Assembly (NCBI GenBank): GCA_963750075.1
Contig: CAVVPG010000005.1
Location: 124,001 to 188,000, forward strand
Length of the DNA stretch: 64,000 nt
Direction: 5' to 3'
DNA from: Bog-473 sp963750075
Lineage (GTDB): Bacteria; Actinomycetota; Acidimicrobiia; Acidimicrobiales; RAAP-2
The notes beneath the pieces are model-generated. The model was not told the DNA's origin, did not search any database, and saw nothing but the letters and a program-made list of their open reading frames with translations. Positions 8,167 through 18,849 of the stretch are shown in pieces (the stretch's first letter is position 1; each line of letters opens with the position of its first letter). The translations under genes were made by a program, and so were the position numbers.

Positions 8167-9270
8167 TCAGTCGGGCGGTGCCCCCATCGCGCCGTCCAGG
8201 AGGCCGTAGCGGCGGTACGGGCCGAAGAAGCCGTGCTCGAGCAGGCCGTAGCCCACGTTGCCGTCATAGGAGAACTCGGCCACCTGGTCGACGATGCCGT
8301 ACTGGGCGAGGCCCCGGACCTCGTCGACCGACAGCACGAGGCCCTGGGTCACCGGCTCGGGCCCGTGGTACATCCCGTGGCGCCAGTCGGCATCGATGCC
8401 GTAGCCCGTCCCGATGGAGACGAAGTTGGCCAGCAACGGCGTGCAGGTGACTTCGAGGCCGGCCTCGGGGAACCGCAGCACAGAACGGTCGATGACGCGC
8501 GTCCCCGGGACGAGGTGGTGCTCGTGCTCGGAGCGGCCGAGCTCCTCGACCCCGCGGGCGGGGTCGACCCACACCCGTTCACCCTGCACGAGCGGGCGCT
8601 CCCCGTCGTCGCGCTCGTGGCAGATGTACATGATGGCGTGGTCCTCGAACTGCATCGGGAAGTAGTTCCACATGCCGGCGAGCACCAGCTCGCCCTGGCG
8701 GATGCCGTCGCTCTCGGGCTCCCCGACCGGGCGGACCCCCCAGGAGCGGTCCCGGGTGCCCCAGCAACGGTCCGGCGTCACCGCCAGGTCGGTCCCGCCG
8801 ACCGAGAGCGTCCCCGACCAGCAGCCGGTCTGCGCGAGGCGCTGGGTGTCGAAGACGACCTTGCCCTTGCTCCGCATGTACTGCCGCGGCTCGGCCATCG
8901 CCGGGATGTGGCCCTCCCAGGTCACGTCCATGGCGACGCTGTGCTCCGTGGGCTCGACCACCACGCGCAGGCGGCGCAGGGGCTCGAGCACCTCTATGCG
9001 GAACGGGCCCACCGAGAGGTCACCCCGGTCGACGAGGGGCGCCGACGCGCGCACGACGTGCTGCGAGCCGCCCCGGCGGACGTCGATGAAGGCGTCGGCC
9101 ACACCGAGGTTGGGGTACTGCCCGTAGCCGAAGATGGCGAACCACTCGCCGGAACAGGGGTGCATGTTGAAGTAGTAGCGGTCGTAGAAGTTGCGGTCGC
9201 TCGTCGCCGGGTGCGCGATGAACTCCGAGGCTTGGTGGACGGGGTAGTCGTCCCAGGAGGAGAGGCTCAT
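8167..9270 (-). CDS. Uncharacterised beta-rich protein, possibly lipocalin/AttH-like
   Basis: 367 residues from the ATG at 9268-9270. It has no signal peptide or membrane segment. The sequence is rich in Trp, Tyr and short beta-type stretches, with F-Y-D-R-Y-Y-F-N-M-H-P near the start. A C-W-G-T-R-D-R-S-W-G-V-R-P block mid-protein resembles the D-x-x-W-G segments of AttH/CrtC lipocalin-like proteins. I recognise similar proteins as widespread in actinobacteria without a known function, often near lipid or CoA genes. It lies 10 bases downstream of the FmdB-like gene, so the two are probably one operon. No enzymatic role is claimed. Confidence 0.65.
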   Translation of the reverse strand: MSLSSWDDYPVHQASEFIAHPATSDRNFYDRYYFNMHPCSGEWFAIFGYGQYPNLGVADAFIDVRRGGSQHVVRASAPLVDRGDLSVGPFRIEVLEPLRRLRVVVEPTEHSVAMDVTWEGHIPAMAEPRQYMRSKGKVVFDTQRLAQTGCWSGTLSVGGTDLAVTPDRCWGTRDRSWGVRPVGEPESDGIRQGELVLAGMWNYFPMQFEDHAIMYICHERDDGERPLVQGERVWVDPARGVEELGRSEHEHHLVPGTRVIDRSVLRFPEAGLEVTCTPLLANFVSIGTGYGIDADWRHGMYHGPEPVTQGLVLSVDEVRGLAQYGIVDQVAEFSYDGNVGYGLLEHGFFGPYRRYGLLDGAMGAPPD

Positions 9271-9280
9271 GTCGGTGGGC

Positions 9281-9505
9281 TCAGCAGCAGGCGCAACCGC
9301 TGCCGCACCCCCCGGCCACCGGCGCGCCGCACATGCCACCGCCTGCGGGCTCGGCGGCCAGCCCGGTGGTGGCGAAGACCGGCAGCAAGCGCCGTGCCCC
9401 CACGTGGCCGTCGGGGCACGTGGCCGGCGCGTCGGCGTCGGCCATGGGCCGGCGCTCGTCGAAGACGGCCTGGCAGGTGGAGCAGCGGAATTCGTAGACG
9501 GGCAC
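9281..9505 (-). CDS. FmdB-family zinc-ribbon protein
   Basis: A 74-residue protein starting at GTG 9503-9505 (V-P-V-Y-E-F-R-C). The first zinc knuckle is C-S-T-C. The second is C-P-D-G-H, where the usual fourth Cys is replaced by a His one residue later, a variant common in actinobacterial members. A glycine- and cysteine-rich tail (C-G-S-G-C-A-C-C) ends the protein. FmdB proteins are named from an amidase regulator, but most are functionally unassigned. It leads a likely two-gene operon with the beta-rich protein. Confidence 0.8.
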   Translation of the reverse strand: MPVYEFRCSTCQAVFDERRPMADADAPATCPDGHVGARRLLPVFATTGLAAEPAGGGMCGAPVAGGCGSGCACC

Positions 9506-9578
9506 GGTGTCGGACCTCCAGCGGCAGCCTACGTCAACCATCCGCCCCCGAACCTCGCGCAGGCGGGTCGCGCCGTGC

Positions 9579-10922
9579 TCAGGGCCTGGCCGCGAACACC
9601 TGCCACCGTCCGGGCACACCCTTGAGGTCGTGCTCCCCCCGATCTTCGAACTGGAGCCCCGAGCCGGCGACCAGGTCGGTCACGGTCCGCGAGACGAGGA
9701 CCTCGCCCGGTTCGGCCAACGCCTCTATCCGCGCCGCGATGTTCACTCCGAGCCCGGCGATGTCGTCGCCGCGGCGCTCCACCTCGCCGGTGTGCACGCC
9801 CGCCCGCACCGTGATGCCGAGAGCCTGAGCGCCGTCGCTGATGGCGCGTGCACAGCGCACGGAACGCGCCGGCCCGTCGAAGGTGGCCAGGATCCCATCG
9901 CCGGTCGTCTTGACGAGCCGACCGCCATGTCGCTCGACCTGACGCGCGGCCAAGGCGTCGTGCCGGTCGAGCAGGAGACTCCATGCTCGGTCCCCGAGCC
10001 CCGCCGCCTGCCGGGTGGAGTCGACGATGTCGGTGAACAGCACGCTCGCCAGCACCCGGTCCGGTTCGGACACCGAGCGGGCACCCGTGAGGAATTCCTC
10101 GATCCCGTCGAGGATCTCGTCGGTGTGCTCGGTCCACCAGAAATGATCGGTGCCCGGGATCTCCACCAGCCGCGCACCGTCGACGTGCGCGGCCAGGTAC
10201 TGCCCGTGGGCCAGGGGGACCATTCGATCCCCGGTGCGGTGCAGGACCAGGGTCGGGGCGTGCACCAACGGCAGCGCCGCCCGGACGTCGATCTCCATGT
10301 ACGAGCTGAGCAGCGCCATGGCCGCCCCGGGGCTCGAGGCGAGGCGCTGCATCCGGGCGAACAACTCCCGTGCCCGGGAGTCGTCGGCGACACTCGGGGC
10401 CCAGGCGCTCAGCCCGACACCCGATCCCCAGCGGGACTCGAGATACCCCGCGAACTCGTAGAGCCGCTCGGACGGCAGCCCGATCGGGTAGTCGGGCCCG
10501 GCGGTGATGCGGGCATAGCCACCGATGAGCACCAGTGCCCGCGTCCTCTCGGGGTGGGCGGCGGCGAACAGGATCGCCATGGGCGCACCTTCCGAGATCC
10601 CGACGAGCGCCGCCCGCTCCGAGCCTGCGGCGTGCATGACGGCTTCGATGTCCAGCATGCGGCGGTCGGTATCGGGCAGACGTTCGGTCCGGTCGGACAT
10701 TCCCGTGCCGCGCTTGTCGAACATGATCACCCGGGAGAAGGTCCCGAGCCTCTGAAGGGAACGGGCGATGGCCTCGTCCTCCCACGCCAGCTCGACGTGC
10801 GAGATGAAACCCGGGATCACGACGAGATCGAAGAGCCCATCGCCGAAAACCTGGTAGGCGATGTGGACGCCGTCGTCCGCCCTGGCGTAATGGGTCTGAG
10901 GCACCCCTGCCATGGCGTCCAT
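9579..10922 (-). CDS. Alpha/beta hydrolase fused to a class III adenylate/guanylate cyclase domain
   Basis: About 447 residues. The N-terminal two thirds is an alpha/beta hydrolase with oxyanion and nucleophile segments (G-I-S-E-G-A, Ser near 110) and a late H in G-T-D-H-F-W. The C-terminal third (about 285-447) is a class III nucleotide cyclase: F-T-D-I-V-D-S-T and G-D-G supply the two metal aspartates, K-T-T-G-D-G the purine-reading Lys, and V-N-I-A-A-R the transition-state Asn and Arg. All catalytic residues appear intact. The start is uncertain: ATG 10920-10922, ATG 10911-10913 or the upstream GTG. No membrane segment is seen. Similar fusions occur in mycobacteria. Confidence 0.88.
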   Translation of the reverse strand: MDAMAGVPQTHYARADDGVHIAYQVFGDGLFDLVVIPGFISHVELAWEDEAIARSLQRLGTFSRVIMFDKRGTGMSDRTERLPDTDRRMLDIEAVMHAAGSERAALVGISEGAPMAILFAAAHPERTRALVLIGGYARITAGPDYPIGLPSERLYEFAGYLESRWGSGVGLSAWAPSVADDSRARELFARMQRLASSPGAAMALLSSYMEIDVRAALPLVHAPTLVLHRTGDRMVPLAHGQYLAAHVDGARLVEIPGTDHFWWTEHTDEILDGIEEFLTGARSVSEPDRVLASVLFTDIVDSTRQAAGLGDRAWSLLLDRHDALAARQVERHGGRLVKTTGDGILATFDGPARSVRCARAISDGAQALGITVRAGVHTGEVERRGDDIAGLGVNIAARIEALAEPGEVLVSRTVTDLVAGSGLQFEDRGEHDLKGVPGRWQVFAARP

Positions 10923-11004
10923 TCCAGCAGAGCCGGCGCGCACCCGCGAGGAGAGCGCTCCCGGATGGAGCCGCCGGCGGACGACCCGAGCGGAAGTCGA
11001 CGAC

Positions 11005-12468
11005 CTACGGCTGCGCGAAGGCGTAGATCGGCACGCCGTTGTACTCGTTCGAGTCGGCCGGGAGGAAGGGACCGTCGAGCGCGGTCGAGAGGTAGCCGTC
11101 GCGGCCGGGGCCCGAGTCGCCCCCGACGGTCATGATGGCCCCGTCGGGCCAGACCTGCGTGACGATCCCGACATGGACGGAGGAGGCCGTGCTCTGGGGC
11201 CCGGTCCCGTACAGGACCGCGTCGCCCACTGCCGGTGTGGCCGTCGGCGGCAGATCGGCCCCGTAGGCGGCCGCCCAGCTCCAGATGTCACCCGTGAAGG
11301 CGTAGCGCGGGATCGGCACGCCCGCCTGTTCCCAGGCCCAGGTGGCGAACAGCGCGCACCACTGCTCACAGGGGCCGTAGGGGTTGCACCAGACCCCCTG
11401 CGACGCGCTGGGGTCCGGCTCGATCTGCGACGCGACGGCGGCCGCGATGGCGGCCGACTGGGGGAACATCGGCTCGGGGGTGGGCGTCGTGAAGCTGTAC
11501 TGCCAGGCCTGCGGGTCGAGCAGCCAGTACCCGGTCCCGTGGTTGTTGCCGATGATGGCCGAGATCTGGGTGGCCGTGGGGTCCAGCGTGAGGCCCCCGA
11601 GGGCCTGGGCGTCGCCGTAGGGCAGCACGACCCCGTTGGCCGTCGCCAGCAGGTAGCCACCGCCGTCGGGCGAGGCCACCATCCCGACCACGGGATCGGG
11701 GAGGTTCGCGGACCCCGCCGAGCCGAAGAAGCCGGCATCGCCGTAGGGGAAGATGCCGCCGTCCGCGGCCACGAGCCAGTACCCCTTGCCGTCGTGGGTG
11801 GGCGCCATGCCCACGATGGGGGCGTTGAGCGTGAGGCTGCCGGTGCTCCCGTAGAAGCCGGCGTCACCGTAGGAGAAGATGCCGCCGTCCGCCGCGACGA
11901 GCCAGTACCCCTTTGCGTCGGGCGTCGGGGCCATGCCGACGATCGGCTGGTTGAGCCGGGTGGACCCCATGGAGCCGTAGAACTGGGCGTCGCCGTACGA
12001 GAAGACGCCTCCGTCGAGGGCGCCCAGCCAGTAGCCCTTGGCGTCGGACGTGGTCGCCATGGCCACGATGGGCCCGTTGAGCGGCAGGTCGCCGGCGGAG
12101 CCCTCGAACGTGGCGTCGCCGAAGGCGAACACCCCGCCGTCGGCGCTGGCGAGCACGTAGCCGCCGCCGTCGGGCGTGGCGGCGCCCGAGAAGACGGGCG
12201 AATTCAGCGGCTGGGGCAACGGGGGATCGTTCAGAGTGACGCTGCCGAATCCGATCATGCCCGCGTCCCGGTAGACGTGCGCCTGCTGCGCCGCTCCGGC
12301 CGGGGCCGCCCGTGTCGTGCCGGCGCCGAAGGCCAGCACGCAGGGCACGAGCACTCCGGCGAACGCGGCGGTGGCGACATGCCGGACGAGCGAGGCCGGA
12401 CGCGGGCCGCGCCGCCGGCGCGCCCCGTCGGGCCAGACGGCACCCCTCGCGCCTCCGCGTCTGCGCAC
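11005..12468 (-). CDS. Secreted CHAP-domain cell-wall hydrolase with five 42-residue repeats
   Basis: 487 residues from GTG 12466-12468. An arginine-rich start and hydrophobic stretch (about 31-57, ending T-R-A-A-P-A) form a signal peptide. Residues 91-298 are five repeats of exactly 42 residues beginning at Pro91, 133, 175, 217 and 259, each with G-Y-W-L-x-A-x-D-G-G and Y-G-D-A-x-F-x-G-S. The C-terminal CHAP domain carries the catalytic pair Cys371 (E-Q-W-C-A-L-F) and His432 (V-H-V-G-I-V). CHAP enzymes are peptidoglycan amidases or endopeptidases. The repeats probably form a propeller-like targeting domain. The gene is preceded by tandem GTTACGAA boxes. Confidence 0.85.
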   Translation of the reverse strand: MRRRGGARGAVWPDGARRRRGPRPASLVRHVATAAFAGVLVPCVLAFGAGTTRAAPAGAAQQAHVYRDAGMIGFGSVTLNDPPLPQPLNSPVFSGAATPDGGGYVLASADGGVFAFGDATFEGSAGDLPLNGPIVAMATTSDAKGYWLGALDGGVFSYGDAQFYGSMGSTRLNQPIVGMAPTPDAKGYWLVAADGGIFSYGDAGFYGSTGSLTLNAPIVGMAPTHDGKGYWLVAADGGIFPYGDAGFFGSAGSANLPDPVVGMVASPDGGGYLLATANGVVLPYGDAQALGGLTLDPTATQISAIIGNNHGTGYWLLDPQAWQYSFTTPTPEPMFPQSAAIAAAVASQIEPDPSASQGVWCNPYGPCEQWCALFATWAWEQAGVPIPRYAFTGDIWSWAAAYGADLPPTATPAVGDAVLYGTGPQSTASSVHVGIVTQVWPDGAIMTVGGDSGPGRDGYLSTALDGPFLPADSNEYNGVPIYAFAQP

Positions 12469-12513
12469 GCTTTCGATTGTGCACCCTCCGCGCGTGCCGG
12501 GTGCTCAGGTGGG

Positions 12514-12532
12514 GTTACGAAGTTGTTACGAA
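12514..12532. promoter_or_regulatory. Tandem GTTACGAA direct repeat upstream of the CHAP gene
   Basis: Two identical octamers, GTTACGAA at 12514-12521 and 12525-12532, repeat with an 11-base period, one helical turn. On the coding strand of the CHAP gene they read TTCGTAAC twice, about 46-64 bases before its start codon. The layout resembles the tandem GTAAC-type boxes of the actinobacterial response regulator MtrA, which controls cell-wall hydrolases. That link is inference from memory of the motif. The rest of the 193-base spacer (12469-12661) shows no riboswitch that I can recognise. Confidence 0.45.
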
Positions 12533-12661
12533 TTTGCCGGTCAACGTGGGTGTCGGCATCGCCGGGCGGTCGATCGGACGAGACGGCGCCCCGTGCGGCC
12601 TCCGACCGACTCGCCGCGTGCTCGTTGGGCGTCAGCCACCGCGCCACGGCAGAATGGGCGC

Positions 12662-15369
<2,708 letters not shown>

Positions 15370-15373
<4 letters not shown>

Positions 15374-16086
15374 CCGCGGGGCCGGGCGTCAGCCGCCGAC
15401 GGCCGCGTCGCGTCACCCAAGGCGACGAATCGGCGCACGATGCCCTCGCCCGCCCGGCTGACGTGGGCCACGTCGGAGGCCCGCACGTACACACCGGCCG
15501 GCAGGTGCGGCCCCCAGTGGGCGACCAGGCTGGCCGTGACCTCCACGTGGAACTGCAGGCCATAGGCGCGCTCGCCCACACGGAAGGCCTGGTTCTCGTA
15601 GGCGTCGTTGCCCGCCAGGCGGACGGCACCCTCGGGCAAGGTGAACGTGTCCCCGTGCCAGTGCACGCACGGGAGCGGCGTGGGGGCCGGGCCGAACACG
15701 GGGTCGACGATGGCGTCGGCGGTCAGGTGCACCTCGCCCACGCCGCACTCGGGAACGGGGCCCGCGCTCACCTCGGCACCCAGTGCGGCGGCGAGCTGCT
15801 GCGCACCGAGGCACACTCCGAGGACGGGGAGCCGGGCCGCGACCGCGGCGCGCAACAGCGCGCGCTCGTCGCCGAGCCACGGGAGCTCGTCGTGGACGGC
15901 CATGGGCCCTCCCATCACGACGAGCCCGGCCATGTCGGCCACGGCCTCGGCGGGGGGAACGGTGTCGCCCTCGTCGATGCGGAGAAGGCGCAGCGCGGCA
16001 CCCGAGTCGGTGATGGCCCGCGCCACGGAGCCAGGGCCCTCGAAGGCCACGTGCTGCACCACCACCCAGGGATCGCCGGCGCCCAC
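15370..16086 (-). CDS. Class I glutamine amidotransferase domain protein (GuaA-N-like)
   Basis: 238 residues from GTG 16084-16086. The nucleophile lies in G-V-C-L-G-A-Q-Q-L and the His/Glu pair in G-L-Q-F-H-V-E, so the triad of a class I glutaminase is intact. No synthase partner domain is present. Stand-alone proteins of this type are often called GMP synthase-like and may act on gamma-glutamyl compounds. The gene starts 8 bases after the PIG-L stop codon and is the last of a three-gene operon with the helicase. Substrate unknown. Confidence 0.85.
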
Positions 16087-16094
16087 GTGCAGCC

Positions 16095-16847
16095 TCAGGG
16101 GATCCGGGTGACCTGGAACAGTTCGGCCGACGAGCCCCCGGACAACCCGGCGAGGTCGCCCTGCGCCCGCGCCATCGTGCGGACCCTCTGGGCCACGCCG
16201 TCCGGGTCGCCGATCTGGCTCTTGTGGCACATCAGCGCCGCCACCTTGCGCTCCACCGTGGACGTCGTGTCCACCGCGATCCCGGCTCCCCGCATGCCGG
16301 GGGCCATGATCCACAGCTCCGAGACGCTCCAGGGCTCGAGCCCCTCGTCGGCGAGCAGCTCGGGGTGGGCGAATGGGTTGCGGGCGTCGGGGTACACCGC
16401 GCAGACCGCGGCCTCGCCGGCTGCCAGGTGGTCGGGATGGCTGGCGAAGATGAAGTCCCAGTTGCGCTCGGGCGACTGGGTGAGCACGCGCTCGGGCTTG
16501 ACCTGCCGGATCACACGGGAGATGTCACGGCGGAGCTCCAGGGAGGCCTGCACCATGCCGTCGGGATGGCCGAGGAAGTGGACCTCGCTCACCCCGACCA
16601 CCGCGGCGGCGGCACGCTGTTCGTCCTGGCGGAGCGCCGCCATGTCGGCCCGGGACCGCGCGCGGTCCGATCCCCCGGCGTCGCCGTTGGTGACGATGCA
16701 GTAGGTCACCTCCACGCCCGCCGCGGTGAAGGCGGCGACCGTGCCGGCGGAACCGAAGTCGACGTCGTCGGGGTGGGCCGTCACGACCAGGACCCGGCGT
16801 ACCCCGTCCTCGGGCGACCAGGGTGGGACGGGAACGACGTCGCTCAG
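16095..16847 (-). CDS. PIG-L/LmbE family deacetylase with a probable CTG start
   Basis: 250 residues. The A-H-P-D-D zinc motif with following D-F-G near residue 20-28 and a later H-P-D-H-L-A-A-G-E block identify an LmbE-fold N-deacetylase. Relatives include MshB and Mca of mycothiol metabolism, but members act on many N-acyl sugars. No ATG, GTG or TTG precedes the conserved strand in frame. The CTG at 16845-16847 overlaps the helicase stop as CTGA and has GGAGGAG 8 bases upstream, so it is taken as the start. Central gene of a helicase/PIG-L/amidotransferase operon. Confidence 0.85.
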   Translation of the reverse strand: MSDVVPVPPWSPEDGVRRVLVVTAHPDDVDFGSAGTVAAFTAAGVEVTYCIVTNGDAGGSDRARSRADMAALRQDEQRAAAAVVGVSEVHFLGHPDGMVQASLELRRDISRVIRQVKPERVLTQSPERNWDFIFASHPDHLAAGEAAVCAVYPDARNPFAHPELLADEGLEPWSVSELWIMAPGMRGAGIAVDTTSTVERKVAALMCHKSQIGDPDGVAQRVRTMARAQGDLAGLSGGSSAELFQVTRIP

Positions 16848-18130
16848 AGGACGCTCTCCTCCGCTCGGGGCGTCCAAGCCGCGAGATCGGCCAGCCGCGG
16901 GTCGTTCGAGAACATCTCGACGATGGGGATGCGGAGGCCCAGGCGGCGCTGGATCACCTCCATCTCGACCAGCTGGTTCCACAGGGCCAGGCTCACCACC
17001 ACGCCCGCCCGGCCGGCCCGGGCGGTCCGGCCCGAGCGGTGCAGATACGCCTTGTGGTCCTCCGGAGGGTCGTAGTGGATCACGCCGTCGACGGCCTCGA
17101 TGTGGAGGCCCCGGGCGGCCACGTCGGTGGCCACGAGGACGCCGAGGCTGCCGTTCGAGAAGTCCGCCAGCGCCCGCTCGCGGTTCGCCTGGCGCAGGTC
17201 GCCGTGGATGGCGGCCGCGTGGACGCCCTCCTTGGTCAGGTTCTCCACCAACCGGTCGGCGCCGCGCTTGGTGCGGACGAAGAGCAGCGACTTCTCCTGG
17301 CTCCGGCAGATGGCGGCGGCGACCTTGACCTTGTCCATCTGGTGCACCTGGAGGAAGCGGTGCTCCATCAGCGTGACCGTCTGGGTGGAGGACGCCACCT
17401 CGTGGAAGACCGGGTCGGACAGGTAGCGCTTGACCAGGCGGTCGACGGCGCCGTCGAGGGTGGCCGAGAAGAGCAATGTCTGGTGGGGCTGGTCGAGACG
17501 GCGCAGCACCCACTCGACCTGCGGCATGAAGCCCATGTCGGCCATGCGGTCGGCCTCGTCGAGCACGAGCGTCTCGAGCTCGTCGACCGCGACCTCGCCC
17601 CGGTCCCCGAGGTCGATGAGGCGGCCCGGGGTGGCGATCACGAGGTCGACCCCCTTGCGGAGCTTGGACACCTGGCGGTCGATGTCGGCCCCGCCGTAGA
17701 CGGCGACGGCCCGCAGCCCGAGCTGCTTGGCCAGGGGGGCGAGGACGTCGTGCACCTGCACCGCCAGCTCCCTGGTCGGGAGCAGGACGAGGGCGAGGGG
17801 GCGGGCGGGGCGTGGGGCGGAGCGGGGGCCCTGAGCGTCGCGGGTGGCCTTGGCCCGCTGCAGGAGCGGCACGCCGAAGGCGAGGGTCTTGCCCGAGCCG
17901 GTCTTGGCCTTCCCGCACACGTCACGGCCGGCCAGGGCGTCGGCCACGGTGAGGGCCTGAATTGGAAAAGCGCTGACGATTCCCTCATCGGCCAGCGCTC
18001 GAGTCAGTTCTGGTGAGACCCCCAGGGACTCGAAGGTCCGGGCGGTCTCGTAGGTGTCGTCCCCGGAGACGGGGACGTTCCCGTTCCCGGGGGTTCCGGC
18101 GTGCGCGCCGGCCAAAGCTTCGACGGTCAT
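16844..18130 (-). CDS. DEAD-box ATP-dependent RNA helicase
   Basis: 428 residues with the complete motif set: a Q-motif region (A-F-P-I-Q), Walker A A-K-T-G-S-G-K-T, V-L-D-E-A-D-R, S-A-T, and H-R-S-G-R-T-A-R-A-G in the second RecA domain. It is cytosolic and expected to remodel RNA, for example in cold or ribosome assembly. The ATG at 18128-18130 is chosen over an adjacent TTG. An extended -10 (TG-n-TACAAT on the minus strand, 18227-18232) implies a leader of roughly 90 bases. The stop codon overlaps the next gene's CTG start. Confidence 0.93.
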   Translation of the reverse strand: MTVEALAGAHAGTPGNGNVPVSGDDTYETARTFESLGVSPELTRALADEGIVSAFPIQALTVADALAGRDVCGKAKTGSGKTLAFGVPLLQRAKATRDAQGPRSAPRPARPLALVLLPTRELAVQVHDVLAPLAKQLGLRAVAVYGGADIDRQVSKLRKGVDLVIATPGRLIDLGDRGEVAVDELETLVLDEADRMADMGFMPQVEWVLRRLDQPHQTLLFSATLDGAVDRLVKRYLSDPVFHEVASSTQTVTLMEHRFLQVHQMDKVKVAAAICRSQEKSLLFVRTKRGADRLVENLTKEGVHAAAIHGDLRQANRERALADFSNGSLGVLVATDVAARGLHIEAVDGVIHYDPPEDHKAYLHRSGRTARAGRAGVVVSLALWNQLVEMEVIQRRLGLRIPIVEMFSNDPRLADLAAWTPRAEESVL

Positions 18131-18226
18131 CAACCCGCTCTCTCTGTTGGGCGGCGGGACCGTGCGCCTACCAGAGGAGTGAGAATCGGCCCCGACTCAC
18201 CAGCCCCCGCCGGTGGTCGCACGCCT

Positions 18227-18232
18227 ATTGTA
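18227..18232 (-). promoter_or_regulatory. Extended -10 element for the helicase operon
   Basis: On the minus strand the hexamer reads TACAAT preceded by TGG, an extended -10 form. A recognisable -35 is absent, as is usual for such promoters. It lies about 97 bases before the helicase ATG, giving a moderately long leader. It is one of the few AT-rich spots in the 181-base divergent spacer between the helicase and bcp; the rest of that spacer shows nothing assignable. Confidence 0.45.
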
Positions 18233-18311
18233 CCAGCCCAGGACGGTTCTGACGCGTCGTCATGTGCCAGAGTGAGCCGTCCCGGACCGACGACCGAAGG
18301 GAGAGCCGACA

Positions 18312-18779
18312 ATGGGCAAACTCGAGGCAGGTGCCACCGCCCCCGCGTTCACCCTGCCTGACCAGGACGGCAAGCCGGTCAGGCTCTCGGATTTCAAGGG
18401 CCAGCGGGTGATCGTCTACTTCTACCCGGCGGACGACACGCCCGGCTGCACCAAGGAGGCCTGTCAATTCAACGACAACCTTCGGGCTTTCGACAAGGCC
18501 GGCGTCGCCGTGCTGGGGATCTCCCCCGACAAGGCCGAGAAGCACGTGAAGTTCCGCAGCAAGTACAAGCTCAAGTTCCCCCTCCTCACCGATGCCGACA
18601 AGAAGGTGATGGAGAAGTACGGCGCCTGGGGCGAGAAGACGATGTACGGCAAGAAGACCGTGGGCACCATCCGCTCGACCTTCCTCGTGGGGCCGAACGG
18701 CAAGGTGCAGCGGGCCTGGTACCACGTGAAGGCCGACGGCCACGCCGCCAAGGTGCTCGAGGAGGCGGCGGCGGGTTGA
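18312..18779 (+). CDS. bcp: Thioredoxin-dependent thiol peroxidase (Bcp/PrxQ)
   Basis: 155 residues, the usual PrxQ length. The peroxidatic Cys46 sits in D-D-T-P-G-C-T-K-E-A-C and Cys51 is the resolving cysteine at the classical +5 position. The enzyme reduces peroxides with electrons from thioredoxin in the cytosol. GGGAG precedes the ATG at 18312. The gene is followed 70 bases later by a GAP-family membrane protein in the same direction. Confidence 0.94.
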   Translation: MGKLEAGATAPAFTLPDQDGKPVRLSDFKGQRVIVYFYPADDTPGCTKEACQFNDNLRAFDKAGVAVLGISPDKAEKHVKFRSKYKLKFPLLTDADKKVMEKYGAWGEKTMYGKKTVGTIRSTFLVGPNGKVQRAWYHVKADGHAAKVLEEAAAG

Positions 18780-18849
18780 GCTGCGCACACCGGCTATAGC
18801 TCGGGGAGGCCCTGGCGGGAGGGACGAGTGACGGCCAACGAAAGGACTC

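Noticed and set aside
9281..9505. FmdB zinc ribbon lacking its fourth cysteine taken as a broken gene
   Set aside because: C-P-x-G-H is a common variant in actinobacterial FmdB proteins.
12317..12661. 115-codon upstream extension of the aconitase frame
   Set aside because: It is low-complexity and arginine-rich and overlaps the signal-peptide region of the CHAP gene. The aconitase family begins near the ATG at 12662.
12469..12661. c-di-AMP (ydaO-type) riboswitch before the CHAP hydrolase
   Set aside because: Actinobacterial wall hydrolases often have one, but I could not find its conserved core here.
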